Shown: positions 1-6,378, numbered from the stretch's first letter. The stretch is DNA of 12,136 nt from an uncultured Bacteroidota bacterium (GCA_900546465.1 URCX01000049.1:1-12136), one strand, 5' to 3'. Program-made: numbers and translations. Notes: generated by a model not told the origin, from the letters alone.

Positions 1-539
1 GCTGTTGCCATCATAGGGTTGAAGTTCTGACTTGTTCCTCTGTATATAAGGTTGCCGTATTTGTCTGCCACAGACGCTCCGATTAAAGCCACATCTGCTC
101 TCAAAGGAAGCTCCAATAAATATTCCTTACCGTCAACCTCTATCTTCCTTTTGCCTTCCTCTGCCAAGGTTCCCAAACCTGTGGTTGTCAAAAAGCCGCC
201 TATTCCTGCTCCTCCTATTCTTATTCTCTCTGCCAAGGTTCCTTGCGGTATCAATTCAACTTCCATCGTACCGTCTTTCATCTTTTGTTCCGTTATAGGA
301 TTGGTTCCTATGTGGGAAACGATACATTTCTTTACGCAACCGGAGGCTACCAACAAGCCTGAACCGTATTCGGGATAAGAAGTGTCATTACAGATTATGG
401 TAAGGTCTTTTTTGCCTGCCTTTACCATCGCTTCTATGATTTTGTTGGCACTTCCCACTCCGAGGAAGCCTCCAATCATAACGGTTTGTCCGTCTTTAAT
501 CATTTCGACCGCTTGGTCGATTGTTATCTGCTTACTCAT
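1..539 (-). CDS. atoD: CoA-transferase subunit A (acetate/butyrate-acetoacetate type), partial
   Basis: Alpha subunit of a family I CoA-transferase, which moves CoA between acyl-CoAs such as butyryl-CoA or acetoacetyl-CoA and free acids in the cytoplasm. Reading minus from the ATG at 539-537, 179 codons are visible; the 3' end runs off the left edge, and the family is usually about 215-220 residues. Recognisable blocks are the N-terminal VMIGGFLGVG (residues 20-29), a glycine-rich GGAGIGGFLTTTGLGTLAEE stretch (109-128), ELPLRADVALIGA (143-155) and the YGNLIYRG / NFNPMMAT end, all typical of AtoD-like subunits. The catalytic glutamate lies in the beta subunit, expected just beyond the left edge. 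It is divergent from the acyl-CoA synthetase with 159 bases between them, and a TAnnTTTG box precedes it. The acyl substrate cannot be told from sequence. Confidence 0.9.
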   Translation of the reverse strand, partial: MSKQITIDQAVEMIKDGQTVMIGGFLGVGSANKIIEAMVKAGKKDLTIICNDTSYPEYGSGLLVASGCVKKCIVSHIGTNPITEQKMKDGTMEVELIPQGTLAERIRIGGAGIGGFLTTTGLGTLAEEGKRKIEVDGKEYLLELPLRADVALIGASVADKYGNLIYRGTSQNFNPMMAT

Positions 540-580
540 ATCTTGATGTTTTTTTGTTTGCCATCGAAATTTAGGACATG

Positions 581-612
581 CAAAAGTACTCGTTTTTTTT
601 CACGTAAGCAAG
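581..612 (-). promoter_or_regulatory. Bacteroidota-type promoter for the CoA-transferase gene
   Basis: On the minus strand TACTTTTG (588-581) matches the -7 box TAnnTTTG. CTTG (612-609) lies 20 bases upstream, one mismatch from the -33 TTTG. The ATG at 539 would follow a leader of about 35 bases. The -7 box is good, the -33 box approximate. Confidence 0.5.
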
Positions 613-662
613 AATTTGGGGCGGATTTCTGCATATTGAGACATGCTTTGGTAAGTTTTGCC

Positions 663-670
663 TACCTTTG
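663..670 (+). promoter_or_regulatory. -7 box (TACCTTTG) for the acyl-CoA synthetase gene
   Basis: TACCTTTG matches TAnnTTTG and lies 28 bases before the ATG at 699. I see no TTTG at the usual 19-21 base distance: the nearest is at 647-650, too close, and ATTG at 635-638 is slightly far. This is supported by the -7 box and position only. Confidence 0.5.
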
Positions 671-698
671 CATTGCATAAACCGAAAATTTTATTGAC

Positions 699-2357
699 AT
701 GTACACCGATAGTTTCATAGCCAACATAGAGACCGGCATAAAGAACAATTGGGATTTGCCTGCTTTGAGTGATTACAAAAAAGAGCCTATAACATATAGT
801 GAGGTAGCGAGGAGAATTGCACGTTTGCATGTTTTCTTCAAATCCGCAGGCATAGAACGCGGAGATAAAATCGTTATCTGCGGTCGAAACTCCACTTATT
901 GGGCAATATCTTTCTTTGCCAGCATAACATACGGAGCTGTGGCTGTTCCCTTATTGCATGAATTTAAGAGCGATGCTGTAACCCATCTTGTCAATCACTC
1001 GGATGCAAAATTGCTTATTGTGGGCGATGTGGTATGGGAGGGATTGAATGCCGATGAAATGCCGGGACTTTGTGCCACCATAGAGATGCAGAGTTTTGAA
1101 TTGGTCAGTTGCAAAAACGACAAATACTGTCGTGCCTACAACTTAATAGAAGAAAACTTCAAAGTGGAGTATCCGCAAGGCTTCTCCAAGGAAGATGTCA
1201 TCTATCAAAGGGATAATCTCGATGATTTGGCTCTTATAAATTACACCTCAGGCACAACTTCCATGAGTAAAGGCGTAATGCTTTCCTATCGTGCTTTATT
1301 GAGTAATTATATGTTCGCTTGCGAGGTGTTGCCCCACCTTACAGCCGGCATGAACGTCATTTCCATGTTGCCTATGGCTCACATGTACGGTTTGCAGTTT
1401 GAAGTAATTTTCGAGTTCATTATAGGAATGCATATACACTTCCTTACGCGTATTCCTTCTCCCAAGATTGTGGCAGAAGCTTTCGCAAGAGTAAAGCCAG
1501 ACATCATAATATCCGTTCCTCTCATCATAGAGAAGATTTACAAGAGCAAATTGAAACCTTTTGCCGATAAAACCATTGTGAAAATGCTGCTGAAAACTCC
1601 TGTCATAGACGCAATACTCAAAGAGAAAATCCTCACTGCTTTGATAGAATCCTTTGGAGGACGTTTCTATGAGATTATTGTGGGCGGTGCAGCTTTGAAT
1701 AAAGAAGTCGAATCTTTCTTGAAAAAAATCGGTTTCCCGCTTACAGTCGGTTACGGCATGACGGAATGCGGCCCGATAATCGGTTATGAGGATTGGACAA
1801 AACATCGTCTCGGTTCCTGCGGCAAGGCGGTGCCGAGAATGGAAGTCAAGATAGATTCGCCGGACGAATGCAAAATCGTTGGCGAGATATTGGTGAAAGG
1901 TTCCAACGTCATGATGGGATATTATAAGAACGAAGAAGCCACACAGGCCGCATTCAAAGACGGTTGGTTGAGAACAGGCGACTTGGGTTTGAAAGACAAA
2001 AACGGTAACATATATATAAAAGGCAGAAGCAAGAATATGATACTTTCTTCAAGTGGTCAAAATGTATATCCCGAGGAGATAGAAGACATCTTGAACAGTT
2101 TGGAATTTGTCAACGAAAGTCTTGTCAAAGACGATAAAGGCAAACTTATAGCCCTTGTCTTTTTAGACCAAGACAGATTGGACTCTCAGCATGTCTCTGC
2201 CAAGGAATACAATAATATATTGGAGGAAATCCGTCAGCAAGCCAACAGTCTTCTTCCTGCATACGAACAACTCTCAGCCGTTTACCTGCATGAAGAAGAG
2301 TTTGAGAAAACTCCGAAACGCAGCATAAAGAGATACCTCTACACCACCAAGAGATAA
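699..2357 (+). CDS. AMP-forming acyl-CoA synthetase (long-chain fatty acid--CoA ligase family)
   Basis: Adenylate-forming (ANL) enzyme that activates a carboxylic acid with ATP to acyl-AMP and then acyl-CoA; cytoplasmic or membrane-associated. At 552 residues it has the usual length. The ANL core motifs occur in order: P-loop YTSGTTSMSKG (182-192), GYGMTECGP (351-359), GWLRTGDLG with the ribose-binding Asp (422-430), and GRSKNMILSSSGQNVYPEEI in the hinge region (442-461). The C-terminal lysine motif reads KTPKRSIKR (537-545). The P-loop has Ser where many relatives have Gly (188) and Ser where they have Pro (190). The ATG at 699 follows a TAnnTTTG box by 28 bases and lacks a clear Shine-Dalgarno. 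It is divergent from the CoA-transferase, fitting acyl-CoA metabolism. Long-chain specificity is a family guess; a short- or branched-chain acid is possible. Confidence 0.9.
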   Translation: MYTDSFIANIETGIKNNWDLPALSDYKKEPITYSEVARRIARLHVFFKSAGIERGDKIVICGRNSTYWAISFFASITYGAVAVPLLHEFKSDAVTHLVNHSDAKLLIVGDVVWEGLNADEMPGLCATIEMQSFELVSCKNDKYCRAYNLIEENFKVEYPQGFSKEDVIYQRDNLDDLALINYTSGTTSMSKGVMLSYRALLSNYMFACEVLPHLTAGMNVISMLPMAHMYGLQFEVIFEFIIGMHIHFLTRIPSPKIVAEAFARVKPDIIISVPLIIEKIYKSKLKPFADKTIVKMLLKTPVIDAILKEKILTALIESFGGRFYEIIVGGAALNKEVESFLKKIGFPLTVGYGMTECGPIIGYEDWTKHRLGSCGKAVPRMEVKIDSPDECKIVGEILVKGSNVMMGYYKNEEATQAAFKDGWLRTGDLGLKDKNGNIYIKGRSKNMILSSSGQNVYPEEIEDILNSLEFVNESLVKDDKGKLIALVFLDQDRLDSQHVSAKEYNNILEEIRQQANSLLPAYEQLSAVYLHEEEFEKTPKRSIKRYLYTTKR

Positions 2358-2363
2358 ACCACA

Positions 2364-2418
2364 CAATCGGCGAAATATATACACCCTTTGCCAAGCTGTT
2401 TAATTATTTCGCCGATTG
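2364..2418. repeat. 14-bp perfect inverted repeat (CAATCGGCGAAATA)
   Basis: CAATCGGCGAAATA (2364-2377) is matched exactly in reverse by TATTTCGCCGATTG (2405-2418), with 27 bases between. Neither strand has a U-run after it, so it is not a classic terminator. It could form a long-loop hairpin in the 3' UTR of the acyl-CoA synthetase mRNA or be a protein site. It shares the CGGCG core with the next hairpin. Confidence 0.6.
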
Positions 2419-2426
2419 ACCGAAAT

Positions 2427-2461
2427 AAAACGCCGATTCATTGTGATTGAATCGGCGTTTT
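2427..2461 (+). terminator. Terminator hairpin after the acyl-CoA synthetase gene
   Basis: A 14-bp perfect stem, AAAACGCCGATTCA (2427-2440) with TGAATCGGCGTTTT (2448-2461), closes a 7-base loop. The outer A/T runs give a U-tail in either direction, so it could work both ways. It lies about 70 bases past the stop at 2357 and about 75 before the ptb promoter. Confidence 0.75.
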
Positions 2462-2538
2462 GTGAAATTCTTTCGGCGTTTTAATTTAGCGAAACGAGCT
2501 TTCACTTACGGTCTCTGTTCAGATTTCCCTTTTTTTGC

Positions 2539-2569
2539 TTTGCCCTATCGAATTATTGCAGTAACTTTG
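2539..2569 (+). promoter_or_regulatory. Bacteroidota promoter for ptb (TTTG-N19-TAACTTTG)
   Basis: TTTG (2539-2542) is followed after 19 bases by TAACTTTG (2562-2569), an exact fit to the Bacteroidota -33/-7 consensus. Transcription would start near 2575, about 35 bases before the ATG. A purine-rich GGAGGAAAG lies at 2581-2589, too far from the start (about 20 bases) to be a standard ribosome site. Confidence 0.75.
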
Positions 2570-2609
2570 CAACCTCATTCGGAGGAAAGATATATAAAAA
2601 CATATAGTG

Positions 2610-3515
2610 ATGATAAAGAAGTTAGATGAGCTTATCGACGCTGTAAAGCAGAGAGGCAAAAAAAGGTTGGTTGCTGCATTTGCAAACGATTCGCACACAA
2701 TCGGAGCAGCATCCATGGCTATGGACTTGGGTGTTGTTGAAGCAACTTTGGTTGGCGATATAGAGACAATAAAGTCCGTTTGTGCGAAAGAGGGAATCGA
2801 CGTAAACAAATTCAAACTCGTTCAAGAGGCTAACGAACAAGCTGCTGCAAATAAGGCAGTCGAGTTGATTAACGCAGGAGAGGGCGACATCTTAATGAAA
2901 GGTCTTTGCTCCACAGACAAATACATGAGAGCAATCCTTAATAAGGAAAAAGGCTTGATGCCGGGCGGTAAACCCGTTCTTTCTCACGTAACCGTATTCG
3001 AGATACCTGCTTATCACAAATTGTTGATTACCTCAGACGTTGCCGTTATCCCTGCACCGGATTTCAAACAAAAAACAGCGATATGCAATTACGTCATCAA
3101 CACAGCCAAGACTCTCGGAATAGAAACTCCGAAAGTAGCCATGATTGCTCCAACGGAACAAATGAGCGTAGGCATTCCATCATGTGTTGACGCAGCCCTT
3201 ATCGCTGCAATGGGCAACCGCGGACAAATAAAGGGAGCCATTATCGACGGACCTTTGGCATTGGACGTTGCAATAGATAAAGAAAGCGCCCAAATCAAAA
3301 AATTGAAAGGCGAAGTTGCAGGAGATGCAGACTGTTTGGTATGGCCTAACATCGAATCAGGAAATGTATTCTACAAATCTTGCACCAAATTTGCCAAAGC
3401 AGAGTTGGCAGCAATGGTTGTAGGAGCAAAAGTTCCATGCGTTTTGTCTTCAAGAGGCGACAGCACCAAAACAAAGATGTATTCCATTGCTTTGGCAGCT
3501 CTATCCTGCAAGTAA
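2610..3515 (+). CDS. ptb: Phosphate butyryltransferase (PTA/PTB family)
   Basis: Exchanges CoA for phosphate on butyryl-CoA, or a related short or branched acyl-CoA, giving the acyl phosphate that butyrate kinase uses to make ATP. The 301-residue protein spans the PTA_PTB fold from end to end. Landmarks are FANDSHTIGAASMA near the N-terminus, GDILMKGLCSTDKYMRAIL and the LMPGGKPVLSHV segment mid-protein, and IIDGPLALDVAID with GDADCLVWPNIESGNVFYK in the C-terminal half; the last is typical of the acyl-phosphate/CoA site. The start is set at ATG 2610. A GTG directly before it (2607) could also serve and would add one residue. No butyrate kinase is seen nearby, although ptb is often paired with one. 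Phosphate acetyltransferase is the main alternative, but length and overall pattern favour Ptb. Confidence 0.88.
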   Translation: MIKKLDELIDAVKQRGKKRLVAAFANDSHTIGAASMAMDLGVVEATLVGDIETIKSVCAKEGIDVNKFKLVQEANEQAAANKAVELINAGEGDILMKGLCSTDKYMRAILNKEKGLMPGGKPVLSHVTVFEIPAYHKLLITSDVAVIPAPDFKQKTAICNYVINTAKTLGIETPKVAMIAPTEQMSVGIPSCVDAALIAAMGNRGQIKGAIIDGPLALDVAIDKESAQIKKLKGEVAGDADCLVWPNIESGNVFYKSCTKFAKAELAAMVVGAKVPCVLSSRGDSTKTKMYSIALAALSCK

Positions 3516-3539
3516 ATTGAGACAAACAGCACAAAACAT

Positions 3540-3600
3540 ACCCGCAGTCGGACACACATTTATGGTAAAACCATAAGAGGAAATCGCTGCGGGTTCTTTT
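3540..3600 (+). terminator. Nested hairpin between ptb and the PAS gene, probable terminator
   Basis: The outer stem ACCCGCAG (3540-3547) / CTGCGGGT (3587-3594) encloses a second perfect stem TTATGGT (3560-3566) / ACCATAA (3570-3576) with a 3-base loop. The outer stem is followed by TCTTTTAT. It ends 28 bases before the PAS start codon and could be the ptb terminator, an attenuator, or both. Confidence 0.6.
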
Positions 3601-3621
3601 ATAAATCAAATCACAAAAGAA

Positions 3622-3978
3622 ATGGATAATTGGTCGGAAGAACTGCCCTTTGTGGCGATAACTGTTTGCGATAAGGACGGCAAAATAACAGACATGAACA
3701 AACGCAGTGCCAATACGTACGAAAAAAACGGCGGAAAGCAACTTATCGGCAAACAACTCATGGATTGCCACCCCGAAAGAGCAAAAAAAATCATCAGGGA
3801 ACTGATGAGCGAAGGCAAAACGAACGCCTACACCATTGAAAAAGAAGGTTTGAAAAAACTTATCTACCAATCACCATGGTATGAGAACGGAGAGTTTGCA
3901 GGATTGGTCGAAATGTCCATAGTACTGCCCGAAACCCTCCCGCATTACATCAGAGAAAGCAAACCGAAAGACAAATAA
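3622..3978 (+). CDS. Stand-alone PAS-domain protein
   Basis: A 118-residue soluble protein made of little more than one PAS domain. The N-terminal ELPFVAITVCDKDGKITDMNKR is the usual PAS opening (first beta strands, the D-x-D/N-G turn, then the N-R/S helix). GKQLIGKQLMDCHPERAKKI matches the segment after it, and YQSPWYENGEFAGLVEMSI is the closing beta hairpin. There is no kinase, cyclase, DNA-binding or membrane segment, so it probably binds a ligand or partner and signals through another protein; the ligand is unknown. It lies 106 bases after ptb on the same strand with a nested hairpin between and no promoter I can recognise, so limited read-through from ptb is plausible. I recall similar single-PAS proteins in fermentative anaerobes but cannot name a characterised one. 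Confidence 0.8.
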   Translation: MDNWSEELPFVAITVCDKDGKITDMNKRSANTYEKNGGKQLIGKQLMDCHPERAKKIIRELMSEGKTNAYTIEKEGLKKLIYQSPWYENGEFAGLVEMSIVLPETLPHYIRESKPKDK

Positions 3979-4072
3979 CAACTTCCTTTTCAAGAAAAAC
4001 GAACAAAAAGAGGTATAATAACAGACTAAAACGCCTTTTACGGACGTTTACAGAAGTAAAACATAATAAACA

Positions 4073-4198
4073 ATGAAGAAAATATTCGTATGCCTTTTGG
4101 CTTTATCCGCTTTCGGTATCCTTTTATCATCTTGTTCCCACAAAACATGCGACGCTTATTCCTCGGCACAGCGTCATCACAGGGAGATATTGAGATAA
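4073..4198 (+). CDS. Small lipoprotein, 41 residues
   Basis: ATG at 4073 opens a 41-codon frame ending in TAA at 4196-4198. The protein starts MKKIFVCLLALSAFG, a short basic N-terminus and hydrophobic core, and reaches the lipobox LLSSC with the acceptor Cys at residue 21. The predicted mature part is only 21 residues, begins CSHKTCDAYSS and is rich in His/Arg at the end. This is a typical signal peptidase II substrate, so it should be lipid-anchored to the inner or outer membrane. Its own strong terminator starts 42 bases after the stop, which supports a transcribed gene. A -10-like TATAAT (4014-4019) lies upstream, but no TAnnTTTG box. From memory, tiny Bacteroidota lipoproteins with a Cys...C-(D/P)-A-Y motif recur, function unknown. 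Confidence 0.7.
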   Translation: MKKIFVCLLALSAFGILLSSCSHKTCDAYSSAQRHHREILR

Positions 4199-4239
4199 GT
4201 CGAAAAGAGAAACCGACAGATAAGGAAAATGACACAAGG

Positions 4240-4268
4240 GAGAGTTGCAATCAAACTCTCTTTTTTTT
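4240..4268 (+). terminator. Intrinsic terminator after the small lipoprotein gene
   Basis: GAGAGTT (4240-4246) pairs with AACTCTC (4254-4260) around a 7-base loop, directly followed by eight T (4261-4268). It lies 42 bases past the lipoprotein stop. Confidence 0.85.
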
Positions 4269-4486
4269 GTTTCATTATAATGAAAACCAAACACACACCT
4301 TGTAATCGGCAATTCAAAGCATAAAGAAAGTATCGATAAACACTCCGACCCTCAATAGGGTACATTTCATCAGAGACACCAAAATATAAAAACGCTGTCA
4401 AAGAAAGCAAGTATGGTTTTTCGGAAAACATAAATCCGATTTCGTCACACCATAACTTCGCCTTGCAAACTCAAACGCCCTTTCAG

Positions 4487-4545
4487 AAAATTAAAACGCC
4501 GTTCTGATTTTTTCTTTCGGCGTTTTAATTTTTTAGAACGGCGTT
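4487..4545. repeat. Overlapping inverted repeats with CGGCG cores (alternative hairpins)
   Basis: AAAATTAAAACGCCG (4487-4501) is the exact reverse complement of CGGCGTTTTAATTTT (4518-4532). The overlapping AACGCCGTTCT (4495-4505) is the exact reverse complement of AGAACGGCGTT (4535-4545). The two hairpins share bases 4495-4501 and cannot form together. The first has a T-rich 3' side and could terminate plus-strand transcription. Part of it repeats the sequence at 2470-2487. Confidence 0.65.
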
Positions 4546-4736
4546 CTACGAAATTGTAATGGCCTTATGCTTTTCAGAGGTGAGGCGAGCCGGTGTCATT
4601 GTGGAGATATAGGTGGTGTTCAGGCGGGTTTATGTGTCTGTTTCGGAGGGCGGGAATACGGGCTTGAGTTTCTGTTAAATTGATGGGATAAATCGAATGA
4701 TGTTTTGCTGCAAGGTGTTTATGTCGCTGTTTTTTT

Positions 4737-4744
4737 TATCTTTG
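4737..4744 (+). promoter_or_regulatory. -7 box (TATCTTTG) for the small membrane protein gene
   Basis: TATCTTTG fits TAnnTTTG and lies 20 bases before ATG 4765 and 32 before ATG 4777. No exact TTTG sits at the usual -33 distance. Confidence 0.5.
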
Positions 4745-4764
4745 CGGCATTGTTTAACTGATAA

Positions 4765-5112
4765 ATGTATTGCATTATGACATCTACCATAAATGGTTTG
4801 ATTTTATTGGCTCTTTGCTTAGGAGGTTCGTTTGCGGGACGCGGCTTGGCTTTGAAGCGTTACAGAAAAGTTTCTTCCCAAACGGATATTGATAAAGAGG
4901 CTTTATTGAAGTATGCCAAGGGAAAGGAATACGTTTTCTCGGGGGTGTTCTGCCTTGTGTTGATAACGAATTTGCTTGTTTCCCTGAAATTGAGGTTCAA
5001 TGTGATGGATTCTTTCGGCACAAGTCTGCCTTACAGCATTGTATTTGCGATTTGTGCAGCAGGCATTTGGTATTGGCACACTTTGAGGCTGAAATTACGG
5101 CATATTGCTTAG
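4765..5112 (+). CDS. Small integral membrane protein, unknown function
   Basis: A 115-residue protein with three hydrophobic segments, about residues 9-26, 57-73 and 88-104. A charged stretch (31-55, rich in Lys/Arg/Asp/Glu) lies between the first and second, and the C-terminus is basic (RLKLRHIA). I do not recognise a family. The first ATG (4765) and an in-frame ATG four codons later (4777, giving 111 residues beginning MTSTINGL) are both possible; the promoter box allows either, and the second gives the more usual leader length. It stands alone, with its own -7 box and a weak terminator, so its neighbours do not suggest a role. The low-complexity hydrophobic composition makes function assignment unsafe. 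Confidence 0.65.
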   Translation: MYCIMTSTINGLILLALCLGGSFAGRGLALKRYRKVSSQTDIDKEALLKYAKGKEYVFSGVFCLVLITNLLVSLKLRFNVMDSFGTSLPYSIVFAICAAGIWYWHTLRLKLRHIA

Positions 5113-5122
5113 AGGGACAGAG

Positions 5123-5149
5123 GGCTTGCAAGGAAACGCAAGTCTTTTT
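5123..5149 (+). terminator. Weak intrinsic terminator after the membrane protein gene
   Basis: GGCTTGC (5123-5129) pairs with GCAAGTC (5138-5144), one G-U pair, around an 8-base loop, followed by five T (5145-5149). The palindrome CTTGCAAG occurs here (5125-5132) and again at 5154-5161, allowing other pairings. Confidence 0.5.
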
Positions 5150-5238
5150 GTTGCTTGCAAGATGGCTTTATGAGGAACAGATGTATGGTAAGGGGTGGGA
5201 TTTTGTTTGAAAATTGCTTCCATTCAAAAATATTTGCC

Positions 5239-5246
5239 TACCTTTG
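5239..5246 (+). promoter_or_regulatory. -7 box (TACCTTTG) for ilvE
   Basis: TACCTTTG matches TAnnTTTG, with ATTG (5213-5216) 22 bases upstream as a rough -33 element. The ATG at 5296 would follow a leader of about 43 bases. Confidence 0.55.
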
Positions 5247-5295
5247 CCCTCGCTTAAAGAAAGTATTTTTGGATACCAAGTAATATTGTACTGAT

Positions 5296-6309
5296 ATGAA
5301 TAACATAGATTGGAAGAGCCTCCCATTTGGCTACTTTAAGACTGATTGCAATGTACGTTGCTATTTCAGAGATGGAAAATGGGGCGAATTGGAATATACG
5401 GATTCCGAAGAGATAACGATGCATATGGCTGCAACCTGCTTGCACTACGGTCAGGAAGCATTCGAGGGTATGAAAGCCTTCAGGGGTGTTGACGGCAAAA
5501 TACGTTTGTTCCGTCCTGATGAAAATGCCAAGCGTTTGATTCGTTCGGCTGAGGGTGTCATGATGGCTCCTGTGCCTGAGGAATTGTTCATCAAGGCTTG
5601 CATTGAGGTGGTTAAGCGTAATGAGAGATTCGTTCCACCGGCAGGAAGCGGTGCTTCTTTGTACTTGCGTCCGTTGTTGATTGGTACAGGTGCCCAAGTG
5701 GGTGTTAAACCTGCCAATGAGTACTTATTCGTTGTTTTTGCAGGTCCTGTGGGTCCTTACTTCAAGGAAGGTTTCAAGCCTGTTCAAATACAAATCGTTG
5801 AAGATGCCGACCGTGCTGCTCCACTTGGAACAGGTACTTTGAAAGTCGGCGGTAACTATGCTGCTTCTTTGCGTTCCGGTCAGAGAGCTCACGATGAAGG
5901 TTTCTCTAACGTTCTTTATCTTGACGCAAAAGAGAAGAAATACATCGACGAGGCAGGTGCTGCAAACTTCTTCGGTATAAAGAACAATACTTACTGCACT
6001 CCTAAGTCCACCTCCATACTTCCGTCAATTACAAATATGTCTTTGCGTCAGTTGGCAGAGGATATGGGCATGAAGGTTGAACAACGTCATATTCCTGTTA
6101 CCGAATTGTCCGAATTTGAAGAAGTGGCAGCCTGCGGAACTGCAGCTGTTGTTTCTCCTATCGGAAAGATTGTCGATAGAGGAACAGGTAAGACTTATGA
6201 TTACGGTACAGAGCCGGGTCCTGTATGCACAAAATTGTACAAACAATTGAAAGGTATTCAGGAAGGTGAGCTTGAGGACGTACATCATTGGAACCTTATA
6301 GTAGAATAA
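5296..6309 (+). CDS. ilvE: Branched-chain amino acid aminotransferase
   Basis: A PLP enzyme (fold type IV) that interconverts Leu, Ile and Val with their 2-oxo acids, using 2-oxoglutarate/glutamate; cytoplasmic. The 337-residue length is right for the eukaryote-like BCAT group. Visible motifs are HYGQEAFEGMKAFRG near the N-terminus, SLYLRPLLIGTGAQVGV mid-protein, GTLKVGGNYAASL with the Schiff-base lysine at residue 183, YIDEAGAANFFG with the PLP-contacting Glu at 219, and CGTAAVVSPIGKI toward the C-terminus. It has its own -7 box and a strong terminator, so it is probably monocistronic. In a fermenter with ptb and a CoA-transferase it could also feed branched-chain amino acid breakdown to isobutyrate or isovalerate, but that is inference. 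Confidence 0.95.
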   Translation: MNNIDWKSLPFGYFKTDCNVRCYFRDGKWGELEYTDSEEITMHMAATCLHYGQEAFEGMKAFRGVDGKIRLFRPDENAKRLIRSAEGVMMAPVPEELFIKACIEVVKRNERFVPPAGSGASLYLRPLLIGTGAQVGVKPANEYLFVVFAGPVGPYFKEGFKPVQIQIVEDADRAAPLGTGTLKVGGNYAASLRSGQRAHDEGFSNVLYLDAKEKKYIDEAGAANFFGIKNNTYCTPKSTSILPSITNMSLRQLAEDMGMKVEQRHIPVTELSEFEEVAACGTAAVVSPIGKIVDRGTGKTYDYGTEPGPVCTKLYKQLKGIQEGELEDVHHWNLIVE

Positions 6310-6333
6310 GGATACTAATTTTTCATACAACTT

Positions 6334-6369
6334 CCGTTCCGAGGGCTTATACCCAAGGAACGGTTTTTT
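6334..6369 (+). terminator. Strong intrinsic terminator after ilvE
   Basis: CCGTTCC (6334-6340) pairs with GGAACGG (6357-6363), with a further GGG/CCC stem inside (6343-6345 / 6352-6354), followed by six T (6364-6369). It ends 9 bases before the ATG of the next gene. Confidence 0.85.
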
Positions 6370-6378
6370 ATATGTCTT

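Larger units (their letters stand above)
4199..4764. other. Gene-free stretch with hairpins, no coding sequence seen
   Basis: No convincing reading frame on either strand in 566 bases. It holds the lipoprotein terminator, a 16-bp perfect palindrome TTTCATTATAATGAAA (4270-4285), the CGGCG hairpin cluster (4487-4545), a G-rich, C-poor segment (about 4561-4680) and the -7 box of the next gene (4737-4744). The frame open on the minus strand across 4177-4431 has no recognisable domain and is not annotated. Confidence 0.6.

Noticed and set aside
1296..1805. 169-codon open frame on the minus strand
   Set aside because: Opposite the acyl-CoA synthetase core motifs, with no family resemblance.
2607..2609. 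GTG start for ptb
   Set aside because: The ATG immediately after it (2610) is the more usual start; the difference is one residue.
3346..3870. 174-codon open frame on the minus strand
   Set aside because: Spans the ends of ptb and the PAS gene antisense and includes a hairpin region; Phe/Cys-rich with no domain.
4177..4431. 84-codon hydrophobic frame on the minus strand
   Set aside because: Crosses the lipoprotein terminator, lacks a promoter and resembles no family; AT-rich chance frame.
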